Assembly: GCA_017549665.1 (NCBI GenBank)
Contig: JAFYUD010000078.1
Span: 1-5,551, forward strand
Reading direction: 5' to 3'
DNA from: Clostridia bacterium
GTDB taxonomy: Bacteria; Bacillota_A; Clostridia; Oscillospirales; Acutalibacteraceae
Length of the DNA stretch: 5,551 nucleotides
Shown here: piece after piece, positions 1-5,425 of the stretch
Layout of the letters: each line of letters opens with the position of its first letter
How positions within the stretch are numbered: the stretch's first letter is position 1
Position numbers and translations under genes: made by a program
The notes under the pieces: generated by a model
The model's input: only the letters and a program-made list of their open reading frames with translations
Told to the model about the DNA's origin: nothing
Database searches by the model: none

Positions 1-1481
1 AGCTTATCGACTTCAACTGCTTTGAAGGGCTTGTCAGAGTCAATGAAAAGGGTGAGGTCGTTGCCGCAGGTGCAGACAGCTGGACTGTTTCAAAAGATTC
101 ACTTACATACACCTTCAGCCTGAGAAAAAGTGCAAAATGGTATCTGACCAACACATCAAAAGAAGAACTGAGCGATACTGACCCTCAGAAGTCAGATCTG
201 CCCGTAAATTTTGACACACGTGTCACTGCAAAGGATTATGTATTCGGCATCAAGCGTGCTCTCGATCCTGTAACAGGCTCTGCTGAGGGAAAATATCTCT
301 CTGCGATAAAAAACGCAGCAGCCGTAATGAACGGGGAAATGAGCGTCAATGAGCTTGGTGTTGAAGCTGTGGATGATTACACTCTTAAAATAACTCTTGA
401 GCGTGCAGACCCCAACTTCTTATATTATCTTACACGTCCTGCAGCAATGCCCTGTAATGAAGTATTTTTCAACGCCTGCAAGGGCCGTTACGGTTTATCA
501 ATGGAGTATCTTCTCTGCAACGGTGCATACATTGTGTACAGATGGACACACGGCACTCTGATAAGACTTGAGAAAAATCCTCTTTACACAGGAAATGAAC
601 AGGCAAAGAACGAAAGAGTGTGGGTATATCTTATTGAAGATGCTGCAACCGTACCTGAAAAAATCGAAAAAGGTACTTACGATGCAGGCTACATAACTGC
701 AGACGGTACACACCTTTTCAACGACAAATACACAATCAGTTCACGAAGCGATGTACTGTGGGGCTACTGGTTCAATTCCAATAACGAATTCTTCTCAGCA
801 ACCGCACTGCGCAGAGCTTTTGCATCATGCACAGACAGATCTGTTCTTCAGGCTCCGGATTACATTGAAGGCACTGCTGACAGACTTCTTACAAACGCAA
901 TCTCACCTCATTTTGACTATTCTCCCGCTCTTATTTCTTACAATGAAGAAGAAGCGGCAAAGCACTATAAAAATGCACTGAATATAAACGAAAATATTTC
1001 AGCAGCAATGACTGTAACTGTACTTACCACAGAGGATTTCGCAGATTCAGTCAAGAAACAGATTCAGATATGGCAGAGAGTTTTCGGACTTGATGTTAAA
1101 ATAGATATTCAGACCAGAGAAAACGCAATAAAGCTTTTCAACAAGGGCAGCTATCAGATTGCATTCCTCCCCATTTCTGTAACAGCAACCAATACCGCTG
1201 AATATTTCCGTACATTCAGGTCAGACTCTACATACAACATCACCGGCTACAAGAATGAAACATACGATGCGCTGATAAATTCACTCAGTGATTCAATGAC
1301 TCAGGATGAGAAGAATATTGTTTTCTCAAAATGTGAGCAGACTATAATCAGCGACGCTGTTGTCGTGCCTGCTTTTACCGAGGCGTCATATTTCATTCAG
1401 GGCAAGGATGTATCGGGAATATATTCATTCTCATCAAGTGAAGTTTACTTCCGTAACGGAATAATATCATCGAAAGGATAA
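1..1481 (+). CDS. Peptide ABC transporter substrate-binding protein, family 5 (5'-truncated by window edge)
   Basis: This is the extracellular solute receptor of an oligopeptide (Opp/Dpp-like) ABC importer; it would capture peptides and hand them to a permease. The frame is open from the first complete codon at base 3, giving 492 visible residues. SBP_bac_5 hallmarks are clear: FEGLVRVNEKG at visible residues 7-17, ADSWTVS then TYTFSLRKSAKW at 24-46, and VTAKDYVFGIKRALDP at 74-89. The N-terminal signal peptide and lipobox lie outside the window; family members are usually about 530-580 residues, so some 50-80 residues are missing. The ATG at 327 is internal, because conserved family sequence lies upstream in the same frame. 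No permease or ATPase gene follows; the next gene is a DUF1015 gene five bases downstream, so this may be an orphan receptor or the last transporter gene of its operon. The peptide specificity cannot be read from sequence. Confidence 0.93.
   Translation, partial: LIDFNCFEGLVRVNEKGEVVAAGADSWTVSKDSLTYTFSLRKSAKWYLTNTSKEELSDTDPQKSDLPVNFDTRVTAKDYVFGIKRALDPVTGSAEGKYLSAIKNAAAVMNGEMSVNELGVEAVDDYTLKITLERADPNFLYYLTRPAAMPCNEVFFNACKGRYGLSMEYLLCNGAYIVYRWTHGTLIRLEKNPLYTGNEQAKNERVWVYLIEDAATVPEKIEKGTYDAGYITADGTHLFNDKYTISSRSDVLWGYWFNSNNEFFSATALRRAFASCTDRSVLQAPDYIEGTADRLLTNAISPHFDYSPALISYNEEEAAKHYKNALNINENISAAMTVTVLTTEDFADSVKKQIQIWQRVFGLDVKIDIQTRENAIKLFNKGSYQIAFLPISVTATNTAEYFRTFRSDSTYNITGYKNETYDALINSLSDSMTQDEKNIVFSKCEQTIISDAVVVPAFTEASYFIQGKDVSGIYSFSSSEVYFRNGIISSKG
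1473..1478 (+). promoter_or_regulatory. Ribosome binding site of the DUF1015 gene, inside the upstream gene's end
   Basis: AAAGGA lies 8 nt before the ATG at 1487 and overlaps the last codons of the substrate-binding protein gene, whose stop codon is at 1479-1481. This fixes the downstream start and suggests that translation of the two genes is coupled in one transcript. Confidence 0.8.
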
Positions 1482-1486
1482 AACAC

Positions 1487-2725
1487 ATGTCAGTATTAAA
1501 ACCATTCAAAGCAATCAGACCTAAAAAAGAATACGCAGCTTCTGTTGCTGCACTTCCCTACGACGTTATGAATACTCAGGAAGCAAGAATTGCAGTAAAA
1601 GACAATCCTCTCTCATTCCTCCACGTAGACAAAGCAGAAATTGACCTTCCCGAAGGCACATATTTATATGACAAGCAGGTTTATCTCAAGGCAAGAGAAA
1701 ATCTCGATGCACTTTCAGAAAAAGGCGTCTGCATTCAGGATAAAACCGAAAACCTCTACGTATACCGTCAGATTATGGACGGCAGAGCGCAGACAGGTGT
1801 TGTAGGCTGTGCTTCAATTGACGATTACATGAACAATATAATCAAAAAGCACGAGCTGACAAGAGCTGACAAGGAAGAAGACAGAATCAACCATGTTGAT
1901 TACTGCGATGCAAACACAGGCCCTATTTTCCTGACATACAGAGGCAACGACACAATTGACTCTGTCGTTGCAAAATACACTGCTTCAGAAGCTGAATACG
2001 ACTTCACAACTCAGGACGGTATCAGAAACACTGTCTGGGTAATTGACAACAAGGATGATATCGACGCTCTCACAGAAGCATTCAGAAATATCGAGTATCT
2101 TTACATTGCAGACGGTCATCACAGAGCAGCATCTGCTGTAAAAGTCGGCATGATGCGCCGTCAGGCAAATCCCGATTACACAGGCACCGAAGAATTCAAC
2201 TTTTTCCTTGCTGTTTACTTCAAGAGTGACGACCTTGCAATCATGGATTACAACCGTCTTATCGCTGATTACAACGGCAAGACAAAAGAAAAACTCCTCA
2301 GCGAAATTGCCGAGAAGTTTGATATTGAAAAAAATGACGGAATTTATCATCCTGAAAAGAAGCACACATTCGGTATGTACATTGACAGCGAATGGTACAA
2401 GCTGACTGCAAAGGACGGCACATTCGATGAGAATGATCCCGTTGACAGACTTGATGTTTCTATTCTTCAGAAGAATGTAATAACTCCCGTTTTCGGAATC
2501 GAAGACCCCCGTACGGACAAGAGAATTGACTTCGTCGGCGGTATCAGAGGTCTTGGTGAGCTTGAAAGAAGATGTACAATTGATATGCAGATTGCATTTT
2601 CAATGTACCCCACAACTCTTGATGACCTTATGGATATTGCAGATGCAGAAAAAATCATGCCTCCCAAATCCACATGGTTTGAGCCTAAGCTCTTAAGCGG
2701 ACTCTTTATTCACAAGCTGTCCTGA
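1487..2725 (+). CDS. DUF1015 (COG4198) family protein with ParB-like DGHHR motif
   Basis: This 412-residue protein is a full-length member of the DUF1015 family, cytoplasmic by the lack of a signal peptide or membrane segment. Visible family landmarks are KPFKAIRP near the N-terminus (5-12), ALPYDV (22-27), KHELTRADKEEDR (121-133), YIADGHHRAASA (206-217) and the C-terminal MPPKSTWFEPKLLSGL (391-406). The DGHHR motif resembles the nucleotide-binding motif of ParB/sulfiredoxin-fold proteins, including the free L-serine kinases SerK and SbnI. From memory, DUF1015 genes in clostridia often sit beside serine-biosynthesis genes, and some carry old Spo0J/ParB annotations. A nucleotide-dependent role, perhaps phosphorylation of a small molecule such as serine, is therefore possible but unproven. 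Here the neighbour is a peptide-binding lipoprotein gene, not serA/serC. The ATG at 1487 has a good ribosome binding site. The last 20 bp overlap the convergent kinase gene. Confidence 0.9.
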   Translation: MSVLKPFKAIRPKKEYAASVAALPYDVMNTQEARIAVKDNPLSFLHVDKAEIDLPEGTYLYDKQVYLKARENLDALSEKGVCIQDKTENLYVYRQIMDGRAQTGVVGCASIDDYMNNIIKKHELTRADKEEDRINHVDYCDANTGPIFLTYRGNDTIDSVVAKYTASEAEYDFTTQDGIRNTVWVIDNKDDIDALTEAFRNIEYLYIADGHHRAASAVKVGMMRRQANPDYTGTEEFNFFLAVYFKSDDLAIMDYNRLIADYNGKTKEKLLSEIAEKFDIEKNDGIYHPEKKHTFGMYIDSEWYKLTAKDGTFDENDPVDRLDVSILQKNVITPVFGIEDPRTDKRIDFVGGIRGLGELERRCTIDMQIAFSMYPTTLDDLMDIADAEKIMPPKSTWFEPKLLSGLFIHKLS

Positions 2726-3668
2726 CAAGATTAATAACTGCGCACTTCTCAGGCATACTGCGGAGTGCGCCTTTTTTTGTGGTCACAAGGCCTGCTGCCG
2801 CATTTGCAAATGTCAGAAGTGACTTCATCTGCTTTTCGTCAGCAGACAGTCCGTTATCAATAACATAATCAAGCACACAGCCCATAAAAGTGTCTCCTGC
2901 GCCTGTTGTGTCGATTGTATCAAGGTCAGTGAAAGCTTCCATATATGCTGAAACGCCCTCACAGAAGCCGTATGAGCCGTTTTTGCCGCCTGTTACAAAC
3001 AGCATTCTGATATTAGGATATTTCTCTTTGATTATTTCATAGCCCTTATGAGCATCGCTTGTGCCGAAAACAAAATCAAGCTCATCATCTGCAATTTTCA
3101 CAACGTTTGCATGAGAAAGTCCCCATTCGATTGCCTTCTTGGCATCTGCTAGGTCATTCCAGAGATTTTTTCTCAGATTAGGGTCAAAGCTGATTACACA
3201 GCCCTCTTTTTCGGCAATTTCAATCGCTGTTTCTGTCGCTTCCCTTGCACAATCATGAGTAAGGGAAAGTGTACCGAAATGAAAAACCTTACTGCTTCTG
3301 ATAACCTCAGGATTCACTTCATTTTTATTAAGCTGTGTATCGGCAGAATCATTGCGCATAAAGCTGAATGACCTTTCGCCTGTTTCACTTGTAAGAATAA
3401 AAGCCTGAGTTGTGCTGCTGTTTTTGTCAAGCAGAAGATATGTTGAGTCAATACCGCATTCCTCAATACTCTTTTTCAGGATATTGCCGAGGATATCGTC
3501 ACCCACCTTGCCGATAAATGCAGTTTTTCTGCCAAGCTTACTGAGCATAGCAAGTACATTGCAGGGCGCACCGCCGGGATTTGCCTCAAAAAGTATATTA
3601 TTATTTTCACTCAGACCGTTATTTGTAAAGTCGATAAGTAATTCACCTAACGCTGTAACATCATACAT
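2706..3668 (-). CDS. PfkB/ribokinase-family sugar kinase, probably fructokinase
   Basis: This 320-residue cytoplasmic kinase would phosphorylate a sugar with ATP; fructose to fructose 6-phosphate is the most likely reaction (inference). PfkB signature 1 is at residues 31-58 (starts PGGAPCNV, ends GKVGDD) and signature 2 is DTTGAGDTFMGCVL at 253-266, with D259 as the expected catalytic base and GAGD as the anion hole. FSFMRNDSAD (101-110) matches the F-x-R-x-x-x-AD stretch common in bacterial fructokinases, and FDPNLRKNLW (161-170) is another family motif. The length is normal. The ATG at 3668 follows AAGGAG (3677-3682) with 8-nt spacing. The C-terminal TTKKGALRSMP (296-306) is a conserved family element, and its codons also form a terminator on the other strand. 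No sugar transporter or regulator is nearby to settle the substrate. Other PfkB sugar kinases remain possible. Confidence 0.9.
   Translation of the reverse strand: MYDVTALGELLIDFTNNGLSENNNILFEANPGGAPCNVLAMLSKLGRKTAFIGKVGDDILGNILKKSIEECGIDSTYLLLDKNSSTTQAFILTSETGERSFSFMRNDSADTQLNKNEVNPEVIRSSKVFHFGTLSLTHDCAREATETAIEIAEKEGCVISFDPNLRKNLWNDLADAKKAIEWGLSHANVVKIADDELDFVFGTSDAHKGYEIIKEKYPNIRMLFVTGGKNGSYGFCEGVSAYMEAFTDLDTIDTTGAGDTFMGCVLDYVIDNGLSADEKQMKSLLTFANAAAGLVTTKKGALRSMPEKCAVINLVRTACE
2740..2778 (+). terminator. Intrinsic terminator of the DUF1015 transcript, inside the opposing kinase gene
   Basis: A stem of 9 bp (2740-2748 with 2762-2770, one T-G wobble), one T/C mismatch, then 3 more bp closes on a 5-nt loop (GCATA). 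It is followed by C and seven T residues (2772-2778). It begins 14 bases after the DUF1015 stop codon, in the right orientation for that transcript. All of it lies within the coding sequence of the minus-strand kinase. Confidence 0.88.
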
Positions 3669-3692
3669 AAAAATCTCTCCTTTTTACCTAAG

Positions 3693-3716
3693 AAAAACAG
3701 CGGCGAAAAGCCGCTG
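3693..3716 (-). terminator. Intrinsic terminator after corA
   Basis: On the minus strand, CAGCGGC (3716-3710) pairs perfectly over 7 bp with GCCGCTG (3704-3698) around a 5-nt TTTTC loop, followed by TTTTTCTT-type sequence (3697 downward). It begins 4 nt after the corA stop and lies in the 51-nt gap before the kinase gene, so it should end or reduce transcription from corA into the kinase. Confidence 0.8.
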
Positions 3717-3719
3717 AAA

Positions 3720-4664
3720 TCATTTAAGGAATTTACTTTTCATAAAGGTAATCATCGCAAGGATTGCAATGACCAGTGCAAACACAACAACTATCATAAA
3801 TCCCCAGGGACTCTCTGCAAAAGGCATACCTGCAAGATTTGTATTCATTCCGTAGGCACTGAATATAAGAGTGGGAATTGAAAGTACGATTGTGACAACA
3901 GAAAGCACTTTCATTACGATATTCAGGTTGTTGGAAATAACAGATGCGAATGCGTCCATTGTACCGCTTAAGATACCTGAATAGATATTTGCCATTTCGA
4001 TAGCCTGCTTATTTTCAACGATAACATCCTCAAGAAGGTCAACATCTTCGGGATATTTCTTGATGATTTCAAGACGAAGCATTTTTTCAAGTATAGCTTC
4101 GTTTGAACGAAGAGCAGTTGTAAAGTAAACAAGGGATTTTTCAAGCTTCAGAAGCTCGATAAGCTCCTTGTTTCTCTGTGACTTGTGAAGCTCACTTTCA
4201 ACATCTTCACTCTTTTTATCGATGATACGAAGGTAAGAAAGAAACAGTGAAGAAGTCTTATAAAGTATCTGCAGAATAAAACGGGACTTCATGTTTGAGT
4301 AGAAATCCTTTACCTTTCCGTTTGAAAACTGACGGAGAATAGGTGTATCCTCACTGCAGACTGTGATAACCGCATCATCAACCACGATAATAGCAAGAGG
4401 AATTGTGCTGTAAAGCTCTCTGTCTGTTGCTTCCTCTTTAACGGGGATATTAACAAGGATCATGGTGTAGTTATCTTCAAGTTCAATACGTGAACGCTCA
4501 TCAGCGTCCAATGCGGCTTTAAGTGCGTCAATATCAAGATTATACTTATTGGAAATACGGTTGATTTCCGAATCAGAAGGCGCAATAAGATTGACCCAGC
4601 AGCCGGGTTCGGGTCCTGTCAACTCTTCAAGGTAGTTATTCCTTGTGATGTAACAGTTTGTCAT
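3720..4664 (-). CDS. corA: CorA-family magnesium/cobalt transport protein
   Basis: This is a pentameric inner-membrane channel for passive Mg2+ (and Co2+) entry. The 314-residue product has the classic layout: a large cytoplasmic N-terminal domain, a long helical stretch (roughly residues 120-245) leading to the pore helix, TM1 at about 249-271, the diagnostic YGMN pore-mouth motif (GMN at 272-274) with TNLAGMPFAESPWGF after it, TM2 at about 287-307, and a basic cytoplasmic end (KSKFLK). The chosen start is the ATG at 4664, which has AAAGGA 9 nt upstream. The frame stays open 11 codons further to a TTG at 4697, but that codon has no ribosome binding site and lies in the loop of a hairpin. It has its own promoter, a long structured leader with a small upstream ORF, and a terminator right after the stop. 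Corresponding length and motifs make the family assignment secure; ion preference is inferred. Confidence 0.95.
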   Translation of the reverse strand: MTNCYITRNNYLEELTGPEPGCWVNLIAPSDSEINRISNKYNLDIDALKAALDADERSRIELEDNYTMILVNIPVKEEATDRELYSTIPLAIIVVDDAVITVCSEDTPILRQFSNGKVKDFYSNMKSRFILQILYKTSSLFLSYLRIIDKKSEDVESELHKSQRNKELIELLKLEKSLVYFTTALRSNEAILEKMLRLEIIKKYPEDVDLLEDVIVENKQAIEMANIYSGILSGTMDAFASVISNNLNIVMKVLSVVTIVLSIPTLIFSAYGMNTNLAGMPFAESPWGFMIVVVFALVIAILAMITFMKSKFLK

Positions 4665-4673
4665 ATTATCAAA

Positions 4674-4708
4674 TCCTTTCACGGCCGAACAAAGCAAAGC
4701 CGTGAAAG
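4674..4708 (-). promoter_or_regulatory. Hairpin that partly hides the corA ribosome binding site
   Basis: On the minus strand CTTTCACGGC (4708-4699) pairs perfectly over 10 bp with GCCGTGAAAG (4685-4676), leaving a 13-nt loop. The corA Shine-Dalgarno AAAGGA (4679-4674) has its first four bases in the 3' arm. Folding would limit ribosome access. No T-tract follows, so this looks like translational control, not a terminator. The loop carries GCTTTG, which could instead pair with CAAAGC upstream (within 4720-4731), giving an alternative fold. Confidence 0.65.
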
Positions 4709-4732
4709 AAAGAAAAAGTTCAAAGCTTTGAT

Positions 4733-4792
4733 TTATTCAGCGATTCTTCGTTTTGGCGGTATACCGTTCTCCGTATACGCGTCAGGAACCAT
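4733..4792 (-). CDS. Putative 19-residue leader peptide upstream of corA (MgtL-like layout)
   Basis: A 19-codon frame in the corA leader encodes MVPDAYTENGIPPKRRIAE and stops at TAA 68 nt before the corA ATG. Its ATG at 4792 is preceded by AAAGGAAGTGAT, a near-complete anti-Shine-Dalgarno complement, and it starts about 28 nt after the predicted transcription start. The peptide has an M-x-P-D beginning, a Pro-Pro pair and a Lys-Arg-Arg cluster. Enterobacterial MgtL, the leader peptide of the Mg2+ transporter gene mgtA, begins MEPDP, is proline-rich and ends basic; Salmonella corA also has a leader ORF, corL (established examples recalled from memory). Similarity in so short a peptide may be convergent or accidental, but the place, ribosome binding site and composition fit a Mg2+-sensing leader peptide whose translation alters the fold of the corA leader. 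It is unlikely to work as a free protein. Confidence 0.6.
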   Translation of the reverse strand: MVPDAYTENGIPPKRRIAE

Positions 4793-4797
4793 TAAAA

Positions 4798-4809
4798 ATC
4801 ACTTCCTTT
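4798..4809 (-). promoter_or_regulatory. Strong ribosome binding site of the corA leader ORF
   Basis: AAAGGAAGTGAT (4809-4798) matches the extended Shine-Dalgarno AAGGAGGTGAT with one mismatch, 5 nt before the ATG at 4792 when measured from the end of the complementarity. It is a longer match than the corA ribosome binding site itself, which supports real translation of the small ORF. Part of it lies in the 5' arm of a 10-bp long-range helix. Confidence 0.65.
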
Positions 4810-4826
4810 AAATTTTCGTCCCTTTT

Positions 4827-4855
4827 ATTTTATATTTTTTTTACTGTTTTGTCAA
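4827..4855 (-). promoter_or_regulatory. SigA-type promoter of corA
   Basis: TTGACA (4855-4850) and TAAAAT (4832-4827) are separated by 17 bases that are mostly A/T, including an A8 run. The predicted start of transcription is near 4820. It lies between the mscL terminator and the corA leader, so corA is a separate unit from mscL. Confidence 0.85.
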
Positions 4856-4882
4856 GAAAAATAAGCAATAAATAAGCACCAA

Positions 4883-4915
4883 AAATAAAAAAAATACGGC
4901 GGAGAAATCCGCCGT
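4883..4915 (-). terminator. Intrinsic terminator of mscL
   Basis: A perfect 8-bp stem ACGGCGGA/TCCGCCGT (4915-4908 with 4903-4896) with a 4-nt loop (TTTC in the minus-strand reading) is followed on the minus strand by A, eight T, A, five T. It starts 26 nt after the mscL stop codon. The plus-strand side has only a short TTTT, so activity there would be weaker. Confidence 0.92.
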
Positions 4916-4941
4916 TTTCATGTGGTCCTAATTGTCGGTGA

Positions 4942-5361
4942 TTATTCAGCAGCTTCTGCTTCTTCAGTCTCAAGAACTGATGTACAATGTGGGCAGCGTG
5001 TTGCTTCGATTGCAATTTCTGTACAGCAATAGGGGCACTTTTTTGTAGTGGGAGCAGGAGCTTCCTCAGGCTTCTTGCCGATTGACATCATCTTGTTGAT
5101 ACCCTTTACAAGACAGAAAAGGATGAATGCCAGGATAATGAAGTTAACAACTGCAGAAGCAAAGTTTGATGCAAACACCTTGATATCGTCAATTGTGTAT
5201 ACCTGTCCGGCTGTAAGGAATGTGATGATAGGATTGATAAAGTTGTCAGTAAGAGAAGTAACAATACCTGTAAACGCACCGCCGATAATTACACCGACTG
5301 CAAGGTCAAGCACATTTCCCTTAAGAGCAAACGCTTTGAATTCACTAAAAAACTTTTTCAT
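4942..5361 (-). CDS. mscL: Large-conductance mechanosensitive channel MscL with C-terminal zinc ribbon
   Basis: MscL is a homopentameric membrane channel that opens under high membrane tension to release solutes during hypo-osmotic shock. The 139-residue product shows the amphipathic N-terminal helix (MKKFFSEFKAFALKGN), the pore-lining TM1 with LDLAVGVIIGGAFTGIV at 18-34, a short external loop at about 50-66, and TM2 at about 67-88 ending in KGINKM. After a Pro/Ala linker, the usual C-terminal helical bundle is replaced by CPYCCTEIAIEATRCPHC (109-126), a two-CxxC zinc-ribbon pattern (C109/C112 and C123/C126, with an extra C113), followed by an acidic tail. The start ATG at 5361 has GGTAGG-type pairing sequence 8 nt upstream and lies about 29 nt below the promoter's predicted start of transcription. 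It is a single-gene unit with its own promoter and terminator. The channel assignment is secure; the role of the ribbon is unknown. Confidence 0.95.
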   Translation of the reverse strand: MKKFFSEFKAFALKGNVLDLAVGVIIGGAFTGIVTSLTDNFINPIITFLTAGQVYTIDDIKVFASNFASAVVNFIILAFILFCLVKGINKMMSIGKKPEEAPAPTTKKCPYCCTEIAIEATRCPHCTSVLETEEAEAAE

Positions 5362-5396
5362 TATGTATTCCTACCTTTACTGAAAATTATATGTAC

Positions 5397-5425
5397 ATTA
5401 TAACCTTAACACTACTCAATGTCAA
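5397..5425 (-). promoter_or_regulatory. Consensus SigA-type promoter of mscL
   Basis: TTGACA (5425-5420) and TATAAT (5402-5397) are separated by exactly 17 bases, a full consensus match. The predicted start of transcription near 5390 gives a short leader of about 29 nt. A second TATAAT at 5391-5386 has no usable -35 element. Confidence 0.9.

Larger units (their letters stand above)
4665..4820 (-). promoter_or_regulatory. Structured 5' leader of corA
   Basis: The leader of about 155 nt between the predicted start of transcription and the corA ATG contains several paired elements. A 10-bp helix (4803-4794 with 4748-4739, two G-U pairs) encloses most of the small ORF. Inside it is a hairpin of two GTATAC copies (4778-4773 with 4764-4759), extended by two pairs past a bulged C. 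Its loop GAAC (4769-4766) could form a pseudoknot with GTTC (4789-4786). Then come the palindrome TCAAAGCTTTGA (4720-4731) and the hairpin over the corA ribosome binding site. A ribosome on the small ORF would melt the first two elements. I do not recognise a known riboswitch class. Confidence 0.55.

Noticed and set aside
327..1481. ATG at 327 as the true start of the substrate-binding protein
   Set aside because: Conserved family 5 motifs (SWTVS, TYTFSLRK, VTAKDYVFGIKRALDP) lie upstream in the same open frame, so the gene enters from outside the window.
1985..2365. Open frame of 126 codons antisense to DUF1015
   Set aside because: It lies inside a well-supported conserved gene, has no recognisable domain, and its cysteine/valine/phenylalanine-rich composition is that of a reverse-frame shadow.
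4665..4697. Upstream TTG start for corA, adding 11 residues
   Set aside because: No ribosome binding site, the codon lies in the loop of a 10-bp hairpin, and the ATG at 4664 has AAAGGA at 9 nt and gives a normal CorA N-terminus.
4720..4731. Palindrome TCAAAGCTTTGA as an operator or terminator
   Set aside because: As a hairpin it has only about four pairs around a tight loop, and although U-rich sequence follows, it is too weak for a terminator. No known operator matches; kept only as a possible alternative pairing partner.
4665..4820. M-box (ykoK) Mg2+ riboswitch ahead of corA
   Set aside because: Expected because M-boxes precede Mg2+ transporter genes in Firmicutes, but the conserved M-box core segments are not visible on the minus strand and no transcription terminator of the usual expression platform is present.
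5048..5383. Plus-strand open frame of 111 codons opposite mscL
   Set aside because: It is the antisense shadow of mscL and its promoter region, with no family resemblance.
5386..5391. Second TATAAT as the mscL -10 element
   Set aside because: No -35-like hexamer lies 16-18 bases upstream (TAGTGT), while the TATAAT at 5397-5402 pairs with a perfect TTGACA at 17 bases.
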